DNA from: Limnohabitans sp. T6-5
GTDB taxonomy: Bacteria; Pseudomonadota; Gammaproteobacteria; Burkholderiales; Burkholderiaceae_C
Assembly: GCF_003063315.1 (NCBI RefSeq)
Contig: NZ_NERV01000002.1
Location: forward strand, 1,116,001-1,180,000
Reading direction: 5' to 3'
Length of the DNA stretch: 64,000 bases
Of this stretch, positions 35,375 through 43,712 are shown piece after piece; the stretch's first letter is position 1; every line of letters starts with the position of its first letter. The notes below the pieces were generated by a model. The model was not told where the DNA came from and made no database searches. It was given only the letters and a program-made list of their open reading frames with translations. A program made the position numbers and the translations under genes.

Positions 35375-36709
35375 ATGTCCAACACCCAACGCCCGAACAT
35401 CATCTTCATCGTGGCCGACGACCTCGGCTTTGCCGATCTGGGCTGCTACGGCGGCCGCGACGCGCAATTCGGCAAAGTGTCCCCCGTGCTCGACCAGTTG
35501 GCTGCGGGCGGCCTCAAGTTCACGCAAGGTTATTCCAACTCCCCCGTGTGCTCGCCCACCCGCTTTGCGCTCATGACGGCGCGCTACCAGTACCGCCTGC
35601 GCGGCGGTGCCGACGAGCCGATCAACAGCAAGAGCAAGGGCAGCAAGGTGCTGGGCCTGCCTCCGGAGCACCCCACGCTGCCGTCTCTGCTCAAGGCCAG
35701 TGGCTACCGCACGGCGCTGATCGGCAAATGGCACTTGGGCTACCCGCCGCATTTCAGCCCCCTCAAGTCGGGCTACGAAGAGTTTTTCGGCCCCATGTCG
35801 GGCGGGGTGGACTACTTCACGCATTGCGCCTCCAGCGGCGCGCACGACCTGTACAGCGGCGAAAACGAAACGCCCGAAGAGGGCTACCTGACCGACATGA
35901 TCTCCAAGCGGGCTGTGGACTATGTCGAGCGCATGGCACCAGGCGCGGCGCAAGGCACGCCCTTCTTTTTGAGCCTGCACTACACCGCACCCCACTGGCC
36001 CTGGGAAACGCGCGAAGACCATGCCTTGGCCGCTGAAGTGAAAGACAACATCTTTCACCTGCACGGCGGCAACATCCACACCTACCACCGCATGATCCAC
36101 CACATGGACGAAGGCATTGGCTGGCTGGTCGAGGCGCTCAAAAAAACCGGCCAGCTCGACAACACCCTGATCGTCTTCACCAGCGACAACGGCGGCGAGC
36201 GTTTCAGCGACAACTGGCCCCTGGTCGGCGGCAAGATGGACCTGACCGAAGGCGGCATCCGCGTGCCATGGATCGCACACTGGCCGGCCGTGATCGCGCC
36301 CGGCGGCACATCCACCCAGCACTGCATGACCATGGACTGGTCCGCCACCATGGTCGAGCTGGCGGGCACCCAAGCCGATGCCGCGCATCCGTTTGACGGC
36401 GTATCGATGACGCCCGTGCTGCGCGACGCCAAACACCAGTTTGATCGGCCGCTGTACTGGCGAATGAACCACCGAGGCCAGCGCGCCCTGCGCATGGGTG
36501 ACTACAAGTACCTGCGGGTGGATGGCAACGACTACCTCTTCAACATCCCGGCCGATGAGCGCGAGCGCGCCAACCTGGCCAAGCACCAGCCTGATAAGCT
36601 GCAAAGCCTGCGCGAAGCCTGGGAAGCCTGGGACGCCACCGTGCCCGCCATCCCCGAAGACGCCACCATCAGCCTAGGCTACTCGGTCAAAGACATGCCG
36701 CAGCGCTGA
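35375..36709 (+). CDS. Sulfatase (alkaline phosphatase superfamily)
   Basis: Type I sulfatase of 444 residues. Metal site DD in VADDLGFADLG (about 14-24); the CSPTR signature has Cys59, to be converted to formylglycine by an FGE or anSME enzyme not seen here. GKWHLG near 114 and SDNGG near 267 supply further active-site residues. There is no signal peptide, so it should act in the cytoplasm on an imported sulfate ester. The upstream Bug proteins and downstream SulP transporter fit organosulfate uptake, hydrolysis and sulfate movement. Confidence 0.92.
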   Translation: MSNTQRPNIIFIVADDLGFADLGCYGGRDAQFGKVSPVLDQLAAGGLKFTQGYSNSPVCSPTRFALMTARYQYRLRGGADEPINSKSKGSKVLGLPPEHPTLPSLLKASGYRTALIGKWHLGYPPHFSPLKSGYEEFFGPMSGGVDYFTHCASSGAHDLYSGENETPEEGYLTDMISKRAVDYVERMAPGAAQGTPFFLSLHYTAPHWPWETREDHALAAEVKDNIFHLHGGNIHTYHRMIHHMDEGIGWLVEALKKTGQLDNTLIVFTSDNGGERFSDNWPLVGGKMDLTEGGIRVPWIAHWPAVIAPGGTSTQHCMTMDWSATMVELAGTQADAAHPFDGVSMTPVLRDAKHQFDRPLYWRMNHRGQRALRMGDYKYLRVDGNDYLFNIPADERERANLAKHQPDKLQSLREAWEAWDATVPAIPEDATISLGYSVKDMPQR

Positions 36710-36726
36710 CCCTTTAAGATCGCCCC

Positions 36727-38421
36727 ATGCACATCTCCGCACGGCTCAAGCACCGGTTGCCCTTTCTCAAATGGCCCCGTCCGTCCCGACGACTGATGCA
36801 CAGTGAGCTGCTTGCAGGTTTGAGTGTGGGCCTGATGGTCATTCCGCAAGGTGTGGCCTATGCCACGCTGGCGGGCATGCCGCTGATCACGGGGATTTAC
36901 GCCTCATTGCTGCCTGCACTTCTGGCGGTGCTGTTCAGTGCATCCACGCGCCTGTCGGTAGGCCCTACAGCGCTCACAGCCATGCTGGTGTCGGCCTCTC
37001 TGAATGGCATGGCAACGCCAGGCAGTGCGCAATGGGTGAACCTGGCCGTCTGGCTCTCGTTGCTCAGCGGTCTGTTGCAAATCGTCCTGGGCTATGCCCG
37101 CTTTGGTTGGCTGCTCAACTTGGTCAGCGCTCCGGTGCTGATGGCATTCACCCAAGGGGCGGCGGTCATCATCATGACCTCCCAATTGCCTGCCCTGCTG
37201 GGGCTGTCCCAGGGTTGGGCCGACTGGCTTCATCCGGGCAACTGGAACCTGTTCAGCATGGCGTTTGGTTTGACCTCGCTCCTGGTAGTGCTGCTTGCCA
37301 AACGCCTCAAGCCCGCATTTCCGACCGTGCTGGTGGTGGTGATCGGCTCCGCTGCCCTGAGCTGGATGCTGGGCCTCGAAGCCCAGGGCGTGGCCATTGT
37401 GGGCGATCTGCCCCAAGGTTTACCCCAGCTTTATTTGCCGCAAGGACTAGCCTGGGAAACACTCAAACAATTGGTACTGCCTGCATTGGTGATCACGCTG
37501 GTGAGCTTTCTGGAAACCGCCTCCAGTGCCAAAGTCGACAACGAACGCAAAGGCCAGCACTGGGACCAGGACCAAGACCTCATTGGCCAGGGACTGGGGA
37601 AAATCGCTTCGGCCTTATCGGGGGCTTTTCCAACCAGTTCGTCATTCTCGCGCTCCGCGCTGAACCTGTATGCCGGTGCTCAAACCGGCTGGGCCACGGT
37701 GTTTTCGGTGCTTGTCATCCTGCTGTCTCTGTTGTTCTTCACCCCAGTGCTGCACCATGTGCCGCAATCGGTGCTGTCGGCCATCGTCATGGCAGCCGTC
37801 CTGGGTTTGCTCAAACCCAAGGCCTTTGTGCGCCTGCTCAAAATCAACCGCGTAGAAGGCGGCATTTCCTTGCTCACCTTTGGCATCACCCTGGCCTCTG
37901 CACCCCGCATTTATTGGGGCGTGATGACCGGCGTGCTGCTGGGCCTGAGCCACTTCCTGCACACCCGGCTGCACCCCCGCATCATTGAAGTGGGCTTGCA
38001 CCCCGATGGCAGCTTGCGTGACCGCCACCTGTGGAATCTGCCCCCGTTAGCACCCCGTCTGTATGCCTTGCGCATGGACGCAGAACTCGACTTTGCGGCC
38101 TCCAGCGACTTTGAACGCGCCATTGCCGATCACTTGGCGCGCCACCCCGACACGAACCATGTCTGCCTGTTGGCGCACCCCATTAACGGCATCGATGTCA
38201 CGGGCGTTGAAACTTTTGCCCAACTGCACCGTCAACTGGCCAACCGGGGTATCAAGCTGCACATCAGCGGCATCAAGCTGCCGGTGGAAACCGCTTTGCA
38301 TCGGGCGGGTGAACTCAGAGCGGGGCCATTCCTGGCCATGTACCGCACCGACGCCGAAACCCTGCAAGCCATCAAGGAACTCGATCCGTTGCCAGCAGAC
38401 ATGGCCGCCGCGGCCATCTGA
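36727..38421 (+). CDS. SulP-family anion permease with STAS domain
   Basis: Inner-membrane transporter of 564 residues. The SulP signature VGLMVIPQGVAYATLAGMPL lies at about 33-52, followed by roughly ten more hydrophobic segments. A conserved GAFPTSSSFSRSALN stretch lies near 300. The STAS domain occupies about 440-550 (HPINGIDVTGVETF). Members carry sulfate, bicarbonate or dicarboxylates; next to the sulfatase, sulfate is the best guess. Only 17 bp separate it from the sulfatase stop. Confidence 0.92.
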   Translation: MHISARLKHRLPFLKWPRPSRRLMHSELLAGLSVGLMVIPQGVAYATLAGMPLITGIYASLLPALLAVLFSASTRLSVGPTALTAMLVSASLNGMATPGSAQWVNLAVWLSLLSGLLQIVLGYARFGWLLNLVSAPVLMAFTQGAAVIIMTSQLPALLGLSQGWADWLHPGNWNLFSMAFGLTSLLVVLLAKRLKPAFPTVLVVVIGSAALSWMLGLEAQGVAIVGDLPQGLPQLYLPQGLAWETLKQLVLPALVITLVSFLETASSAKVDNERKGQHWDQDQDLIGQGLGKIASALSGAFPTSSSFSRSALNLYAGAQTGWATVFSVLVILLSLLFFTPVLHHVPQSVLSAIVMAAVLGLLKPKAFVRLLKINRVEGGISLLTFGITLASAPRIYWGVMTGVLLGLSHFLHTRLHPRIIEVGLHPDGSLRDRHLWNLPPLAPRLYALRMDAELDFAASSDFERAIADHLARHPDTNHVCLLAHPINGIDVTGVETFAQLHRQLANRGIKLHISGIKLPVETALHRAGELRAGPFLAMYRTDAETLQAIKELDPLPADMAAAAI

Positions 38422-38515
38422 GTCAAACCAAGACCAGCGGCGGTCAGTCCCCTCTTGGCCAAACGCCCCCCTGGAGTGACTTGAATACCAGCTGATCTGC
38501 GCCTTGGGCGATGGT

Positions 38516-38959
38516 TCACCCCGGAATATTGGGCTCCACCAGCAGCGCCAGCAAGTTCAACGACTCTTGCCAACCCAGGCAACACATCTCTGGCGGAATC
38601 ATCTCGGGAATGCCCGACTGCTCAATGTTCACCTCGGTGCCCACCAGCACGGGTTTGAAGGTGACGGTGGTCACCATCTCCCCCGGCAAGTTCGGGTCAT
38701 CAAACGTGTCGGTGTGACTCAAGCGCTCGCCCGGCACCAGCTCCAAAAACGTGCCACCAAAGCTGTGCGACTGGCCATTGCCCAAGTTGGTGAACGACAT
38801 GCGGTAACTGCCTCCCACACGGGCATCCATCTCGTGCACACGGCCCGTAAAACCATGCGGCGGCAACCACTTGACCATGGCATCGGGGTCAATGAAGGCG
38901 CGGAACACGCGCTCGGCGGGTGCGCGAAAAACGCGCTGAAATTTCACGATATTCGTCAT
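38516..38959 (-). CDS. SRPBCC/AHSA1-type protein
   Basis: A 147-residue START-like helix-grip protein of the AHSA1 subfamily. The ATG at 38959 has AAGGAG 7 nt upstream. Typical segments are RVFRAPAERVFRAFIDPDAMVKWLPP at the start (15-40 region) and PPEMCCLGWQESLNLLALLVEP at the end. Such proteins form a hydrophobic cavity; substrates are unknown. It lies 34 bp upstream-to-downstream from the SbmA-like gene on the same strand, being read after it. Confidence 0.88.
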   Translation of the reverse strand: MTNIVKFQRVFRAPAERVFRAFIDPDAMVKWLPPHGFTGRVHEMDARVGGSYRMSFTNLGNGQSHSFGGTFLELVPGERLSHTDTFDDPNLPGEMVTTVTFKPVLVGTEVNIEQSGIPEMIPPEMCCLGWQESLNLLALLVEPNIPG

Positions 38960-38993
38960 GAGTTCTCCTTCAAACAAGCCATGTTCACCACGA

Positions 38994-39950
38994 TCAGGCC
39001 AAGCCCTTTTCAAACTCTGTCAGACGCTTGTAGATGGAGCGCAGCTCGGTGATGTCGGTCCAGCGCTCGATCAGGTACGAGAAGGCCTCATTGACTTTGC
39101 CAAACGCATTGCTCACCTGCTGGATCACCCCCAGCGTGATCAAGCCCGTAAACAGCGATGGTCCCATGAGCAGGTACGGAAAAATGATCATGGTCTGACT
39201 GTACAAATTGCTCCAGAGGTTGAAGTAGGCATAGTGGTTGAACAAGCGGAAATTGTTCAGCCGCACCCCTGTGAACAAGTTCAGGGCCTGCGACAAATCC
39301 ATGCGGCTGCGGTCGTCTTCGGCATACACCAGCGCCTTGCGCAAGGCCGCCTCGGTTTTCTGGTTGTTGTATTCCAGCCCCGGCAAGCGAATGCCCACAA
39401 ACCACGACAGCACCGTTCCGCCCAGTGCTGTGGCCAGCGCCACCCAAAACAGCGAGCCCTCAAACTGCAACCAGGTGATCGCCATGCCTTTGGACAAAGT
39501 CCACAAAATGGGAATGAACGACGCCAACGTCAGCACCGCCCGCACCAGACCCAGCCCCAAGTTCTCGGTCTGACGCGCAAAGCGCATGCAGTCTTCCTGA
39601 ATGCGCTGGGAAGCACCTTCCACGGTATAGAAAGTACGCGCCCAGCGCGGCAAATACACCTCAGTCATGGCCTGGCGCCAGCGAAAGGCGTAATGCGAGG
39701 CCAGATACGTCTCCAGACTGCGCAGCAACATGTAAGGAAAAGCGATCCATGCAAACTGCTGCATGAAGCCCCAAAACTTGTCCAAACCACCCGCCTGCTC
39801 GGGCTTTTGAAGCAAGTCATAAAACTCGCCGTACCAGGTATTGAGTTTGACCGTCTGCTGCACCGTGATGAACACCATGGCAACCAAGACCAGCAAACCA
39901 CCCCAGGCCCACCCGGCCCAGCGGCGTGAAAGAAAGAAACTGCGGAACAT
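38994..39950 (-). CDS. SbmA/BacA-like membrane transporter
   Basis: Predicted proton-driven peptide transporter related to SbmA and BacA, 318 residues from ATG 39950 (MFRSFFLSRRWAGWAW). Hydrophobic segments lie at about 12-32, 68-85, 138-160, 168-188 and 250-280. The family marks NTWYGEFYDLLQ (about 38-49) and the C-terminal FSYLIERWTDITELRSIYKRL are present. E. coli SbmA has 406 residues, so this protein is shorter at the N-terminus. SbmA imports microcins, bleomycin and Pro-rich peptides. Confidence 0.85.
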   Translation of the reverse strand: MFRSFFLSRRWAGWAWGGLLVLVAMVFITVQQTVKLNTWYGEFYDLLQKPEQAGGLDKFWGFMQQFAWIAFPYMLLRSLETYLASHYAFRWRQAMTEVYLPRWARTFYTVEGASQRIQEDCMRFARQTENLGLGLVRAVLTLASFIPILWTLSKGMAITWLQFEGSLFWVALATALGGTVLSWFVGIRLPGLEYNNQKTEAALRKALVYAEDDRSRMDLSQALNLFTGVRLNNFRLFNHYAYFNLWSNLYSQTMIIFPYLLMGPSLFTGLITLGVIQQVSNAFGKVNEAFSYLIERWTDITELRSIYKRLTEFEKGLA

Positions 39951-40276
39951 CAGAAAGCCTCGCCGTTTTTGTGAAAGAACAAACATTGCCCAGTCTGCGG
40001 GCAACCCAGCAAATCGGCATCGGAATCAATCCCCGAGTCACCATCGCTGCGGTCACCCCCTCCAGCACCACCCCGAGCGCTGTCGACGCATGGAACCACG
40101 AATGGGGATGGCTCACTCCATCCGGAACTCACGCACTGAAAACAGCATACCAGCAGCAGGGTGTCACACATCCACTGGCTGGCTCAACGGAGAGCGATGG
40201 TGATGTGGATTGGCAGCTTGCGCGCTGACAAGGCGCCTTGTCAAAACCAAGATTCGTCGGACCTGAAGGTGCCGAC
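39951..40276. other. Intergenic region, no gene seen
   Basis: It holds an 18-bp perfect palindrome (40226-40243) and most of a solitary type B repeat arm. Upstream of the SbmA-like gene the sequence is less GC-rich and should contain its promoter, but no clear hexamers were recognised. Confidence 0.6.
40226..40243. other. 18-bp perfect palindrome
   Basis: TGACAAGGCGCCTTGTCA reads the same on both strands. It lies 34 bp past the cupin gene stop. It could be an operator or a loopless stem; nothing else in the window shares it. Confidence 0.6.
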
Positions 40277-40283
40277 CTACGGG
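40256..40283. repeat. Solitary type B repeat arm overlapping the cupin stop
   Basis: Only one arm of the palindromic family is present (GTCGGACCTGAAGGTGCCG followed by the shared core ACCTACGGG). The GTAG of the minus-strand core supplies the TAG stop of the cupin gene, so the element has replaced or truncated the original 3' end. Confidence 0.7.
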
Positions 40284-40666
40284 TTGACGCTGTCCACGGT
40301 CTCGGTCTTGAAATCTGCGGGAAACACCACCTCGAGCAACTCAACATCGTCACTGTGTCCCAGCTCCCGATGGCGGATGCCTGGCGGCTGATGCACACAC
40401 GAGCCTGCTTCCAGGCGAACCACCCCCTGCCCCTCGTATTCAAACTCGATCCAGCCCTTGAGCACATAAACCAGCTGAAACTCGGTGTGGTGCATGTGCG
40501 GCTGACTTGAAAACGCCTGCCCATCGACCGCGCGAATGACACTGGCCGTCACCCGCCCTCCCGTCGCGTCCTTCATTCCCAAGTCGCGGTATTCAAAGAA
40601 CGAGCGCAAACCTCGCTCGAACTGCGCATCCTTGGCATGCGTCACCACAAAACCTTGCGTTGTCAT
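40277..40666 (-). CDS. Cupin-domain protein
   Basis: Single-domain cupin of 129 residues. The ATG at 40666 is chosen because AGGAG lies 6 nt before it; another ATG 6 nt upstream is too close to that site. Motif 1 is HMHHTEFQLVYVLKGWIEFEYEG (the PHMHHTE His pair near 57-58) and motif 2 is PPGIRHRELGHSDDVELLEV. Metal ligands are therefore plausible. Substrate unknown. Its last codon abuts a type B repeat core that provides the stop. Confidence 0.87.
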   Translation of the reverse strand: MTTQGFVVTHAKDAQFERGLRSFFEYRDLGMKDATGGRVTASVIRAVDGQAFSSQPHMHHTEFQLVYVLKGWIEFEYEGQGVVRLEAGSCVHQPPGIRHRELGHSDDVELLEVVFPADFKTETVDSVNP

Positions 40667-40705
40667 CGGCATCTCCTGGTAGCTTGGCTGGATTCATTGG
40701 AACAG

Positions 40706-41164
40706 TCATGTGCATCCTAAGGCCAAGTGGTAAGCATGGTACTTTTGATCACGCGCCCAGCCCATGGACTCGTACAAGGCTTGGGCTGGCAAATTCTGAA
40801 CATCCGTCGTCAAAGACAATCGCACAGCACCCAACTGCCGCGCATGGTCCGAAGCTGCTTTCAACAAGGCCTCGCCCACGCCCAATCGCCTGGTCGTTGG
40901 TGCCACGAACAGATCATTGAGCACAAACACCCGCGCCATCGACACCGAAGAAAAACTTGGGTACAGCTGTGTGAAACCCACAGCCTGCCCTTGTGACTCG
41001 GCCAAAAGCACCACCGATTGCCCATGCTCAAAGCGAGATTGCAAAAAATTCCGGGCGGCCACCCCATCACTGGCCTGACCATAAAACTGGCGATAGCCAT
41101 CGAACAGGCCAGCCAAAACATCGAGGTCAGCCAACACGGCTTGACGGATGGTGATGGAAATCAT
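40706..41164 (-). CDS. GNAT-family N-acetyltransferase
   Basis: A 152-residue acetyltransferase. The acetyl-CoA motif A reads LFVAPTTRRLGVGEALLKAA (about 87-106), and motif B YESMGWARDQKYHAYHL closes the fold. The ATG at 41164 starts MISITIRQAVLADLDVLAGL, the usual GNAT beginning. Substrate cannot be inferred. It lies 11 bp after the flavin split-barrel gene on the same strand and is probably cotranscribed with it. Confidence 0.9.
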   Translation of the reverse strand: MISITIRQAVLADLDVLAGLFDGYRQFYGQASDGVAARNFLQSRFEHGQSVVLLAESQGQAVGFTQLYPSFSSVSMARVFVLNDLFVAPTTRRLGVGEALLKAASDHARQLGAVRLSLTTDVQNLPAQALYESMGWARDQKYHAYHLALGCT

Positions 41165-41175
41165 TGTTTTTCCTC

Positions 41176-41643
41176 TTATGCAGGTTTTACGTTGTAGGTT
41201 CTCAAGCCCGAGGCCACTTGTGAAGCCTCGGTGGTCTGGTCCGGGTAAAAGCGATAACTGGGTGCCACGATGGCGGCGACGGATTGCACCTGAATGACCA
41301 GCACGCTGTGAATGGTGAAGCGCTGCCCCACCATGGCCAGCAGCGGTTTGGCCCAAGTCGCAAATTCGGCGTCGCCTGCACGCACTTCACGCGCCATGCC
41401 CAAGAGCTTGAACCCCTTTTGCACAAACACATCGACAAAGCTCAGGCACACCTGAGCTTGCTGCGCGATGTTGCGCGCACTCCCGGGCGAAGCGATGTTT
41501 GCGACCACCACATGCTCGTCGTCGGCTATGGTCCAGACTTCTTTGGGCGACACATTGGGCTGGCCATCGGCGTCCACCGTGGCCAGCCAACACAGCACAC
41601 TGCGACGAGCAGCTTCTCGGACGGATTCATTCAATAGAGACAT
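41176..41643 (-). CDS. Pyridoxamine 5'-phosphate oxidase-like FMN-binding protein
   Basis: Split-barrel flavin-binding protein, 155 residues. The N-terminal block LCWLATVDADGQPNVSPKE (about 17-35) and the NIAQQAQVCLSFVD segment are typical of the general PNPOx-like family and not of PdxH itself. It may use FMN or F420-like cofactors; substrate unknown. ATG 41643 is chosen because upstream codons are Arg- and Phe-rich and unconserved. The region upstream of it is AT-rich and probably holds the promoter. Confidence 0.85.
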   Translation of the reverse strand: MSLLNESVREAARRSVLCWLATVDADGQPNVSPKEVWTIADDEHVVVANIASPGSARNIAQQAQVCLSFVDVFVQKGFKLLGMAREVRAGDAEFATWAKPLLAMVGQRFTIHSVLVIQVQSVAAIVAPSYRFYPDQTTEASQVASGLRTYNVKPA

Positions 41644-41847
41644 GGGCAATCGCTGGAATGGAAAACGCTCTGAGTGACCGTTTTGACGGTGCCCCAAAGG
41701 GTCAGCCCATCATTGTATCCCGTGATGTCCGATTTTAATTATTAAGGAAACATTTATGAGGAAAAAATTCTATTCCCAGAAATTCCCCATTGACCTTGAT
41801 TGACGCTTCAATTTTGACAACCGAAGACGCGGGTATCTGCCCAAGGT

Positions 41848-42942
41848 TCAGGCTTCAATCAGCTTCAGAAAAACAGCCATGCGATGCAGCTCATCGTCCA
41901 GGGCCACAGCAAAGGCTTTGTCCTTGGGGGCTGCGCCCACAAAGCCCACGTCGGGCGTGAGCACACCGGACTTGGCACTGACGTTGGCCCAACCGATGAC
42001 CTGATCGCGCCAGAGCAAGGGCATGGCATAGTGGCCGCGCACCCGCTTGGCGGCGGGCGTGTAGGCCTCAAATCGGTAGGCCCAGCCCCACAGTTGCTCA
42101 AAGCGGCGGCGGTCCCAGACCACCGGGTCAAAAGGTGCCAGCAATCGAACTTGGTCCTCCACACCATGGCGACGCGATGCCGGGTTTTCGCCTTCAGGCC
42201 AAAACCAAGTTGTGCCATCCACTTCAGCAGTGGGCAAGCGCAGGCGCGCTCGCTGCAGCATGGCCTGACGGTGCTGCCGCCACTGCGGAATGCCGCCCGA
42301 CAGCAGACTGACCAACTGCCCCAAACTGGCTGCAGGCAAAGGGGCGTACTTGGCCACGATCACATCCACCAGCGCGTCCATGCTGACCTCGGCACCCTGC
42401 CCGCTCGGTTCATGCTCGCGAACGGCGTACAGGCGCTGACCGCCTTCGCGTCGCACCACACGCAACAGACCACGGTAGTGCATGCCTTCGAGCAGCTGGG
42501 TGCTGGCCTTGCTGTTGCCACCAAACCAGTTGACCACGCGCCCATGGTCAAAGTGGGCGTCCACCTGTACGGGCCGAACAACACCGACCTCACGCACAAA
42601 TGCAAACACCTCTTGCGCTTGCTTCATGCGGGCAGCCGACCAGACGATTCGAGCCGTGCGCGGGTGCATCAGGTGATGCAAGTCACGCCGCACAAAACCG
42701 TAGTTGACGAAAAAATCTTCCTCGATGGGCAGCTGGTCATAGCGCGACTCCAGATCCCCCACCTGATAACCCGCCACGCGGTGGCGCAGCGTCAAGTCTT
42801 GTACGCGGGCAGGCGCACGCAAGGGGTCAGCCTGCACAAAGCCCAGTCGTTGCAAAGCCTTGGGCAAGGTCGTGGGTGCGAACAGGCTGCGCGCGACGGC
42901 ATAGCGGCGCAGCTGATCCAGATTCAAAACGGGGGATGCCAT
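41848..42942 (-). CDS. AlkZ/YcaQ-like winged-helix DNA glycosylase
   Basis: A 364-residue member of the HTH_42 family, which includes AlkZ (azinomycin resistance) and E. coli YcaQ/AlkX (interstrand crosslink unhooking). The catalytic-type motif Q-x-D is present as QAD at 37-39 within GFVQADPLRAPARVQDL. Three winged-helix segments are expected; a conserved LLAPFDPVVWDRRRFEQLW stretch lies near 275 and RVRGHYAMPLLW near 310. It should excise bulky alkylated bases. ATG 42942 gives the usual N-terminus. A DUF4287 gene follows upstream in the same direction after 35 bp. Confidence 0.88.
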   Translation of the reverse strand: MASPVLNLDQLRRYAVARSLFAPTTLPKALQRLGFVQADPLRAPARVQDLTLRHRVAGYQVGDLESRYDQLPIEEDFFVNYGFVRRDLHHLMHPRTARIVWSAARMKQAQEVFAFVREVGVVRPVQVDAHFDHGRVVNWFGGNSKASTQLLEGMHYRGLLRVVRREGGQRLYAVREHEPSGQGAEVSMDALVDVIVAKYAPLPAASLGQLVSLLSGGIPQWRQHRQAMLQRARLRLPTAEVDGTTWFWPEGENPASRRHGVEDQVRLLAPFDPVVWDRRRFEQLWGWAYRFEAYTPAAKRVRGHYAMPLLWRDQVIGWANVSAKSGVLTPDVGFVGAAPKDKAFAVALDDELHRMAVFLKLIEA

Positions 42943-42977
42943 GGCCGCATCATGCAGCAGACGAAACGCATTTTTTG

Positions 42978-43190
42978 TTATTTCTTGGCCGCCATCCAAT
43001 GCGCCACGATGGCATTGGCGTGACCGTGGCCCATGCCGTGCTCGGTCTTGAGCCAGGCCACCATTTCCATGTGTTTCATGCCCTCGCATGATTTGAGCAA
43101 GTCCAGCCAATGCGCGATGGGCTGACCGTACTTCTTTTCGATGGACGGGAAATACGAAGCGGGTCCTTTGGGTTTTTCGGTTGTCGTCAT
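42978..43190 (-). CDS. DUF4287 small protein
   Basis: A 70-residue protein matching DUF4287: SYFPSIEKKYGQPIAHWLDLL, then HMEMVAWLKTEHGMGHGHANA with its GHGHAN turn. Function is unknown. ATG 43190 has AGGAG 9 nt upstream; an earlier ATG at 43211 overlaps the RidA stop. It lies between ridA-like and AlkZ-like genes in one direction. Confidence 0.9.
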   Translation of the reverse strand: MTTTEKPKGPASYFPSIEKKYGQPIAHWLDLLKSCEGMKHMEMVAWLKTEHGMGHGHANAIVAHWMAAKK

Positions 43191-43207
43191 GGCCTGTTTC
43201 TCCTCAT

Positions 43208-43699
43208 TCATGCTGGTGCTGCGACTGTTATCGCCAACAAATCCAGCTCCACCGCCGCGCCCTTGGGCAACTGCAACACGCCTACCGATGTGCGCGTGTG
43301 CACGCCGCGTGGCCCCAGCACGCGGCACAGCACGTCCGACGCACCATCGGCCACTTCGCTTTGCTGGATGAATGTAGGCGCCGAGCGCACATACACCGTG
43401 ATGCGCGGAATGGAAGAAATCGCGTCCAGACTGCCCGCCGCACGCTGCAAAAACGCCAGTGCCCGCATGGCACAGACGGCAGCGGCCTGCTGGCCCTGCG
43501 CTACATCGAATCCATCGCCAACATCTCCAACCGGGCCGACAAACAACACCTCGTCACCCACGCGAGGGATCTGGCCGCTCACATACAGCTGATGGCCATC
43601 GCGCATCACGGGGGTGTAGTTGCCGCCGATCTTGATCTCGCCACTGAAGTCATGGCCGAGTTCTTGGGCGAGAGATTGGAAGCGGTTATCTGCGGTCAT
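43208..43699 (-). CDS. RidA-family (YjgF) protein
   Basis: A 163-residue member of the RidA superfamily. True RidA hydrolyses reactive enamine/imine intermediates; many relatives have other or unknown roles. The segments HQLYVSGQIPRVGDE (about 36-50), GQQAAAVCAMRALAFLQ (about 68-84) and the C-terminal LPKGAAVELDLLA are recognisable. The canonical catalytic Arg region here reads VGVLQLPKGA, so RidA activity is not assured. It sits 13 bp after the GNAT gene. Confidence 0.87.
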   Translation of the reverse strand: MTADNRFQSLAQELGHDFSGEIKIGGNYTPVMRDGHQLYVSGQIPRVGDEVLFVGPVGDVGDGFDVAQGQQAAAVCAMRALAFLQRAAGSLDAISSIPRITVYVRSAPTFIQQSEVADGASDVLCRVLGPRGVHTRTSVGVLQLPKGAAVELDLLAITVAAPA

Positions 43700-43712
43700 G
43701 GCATCGAAACTT

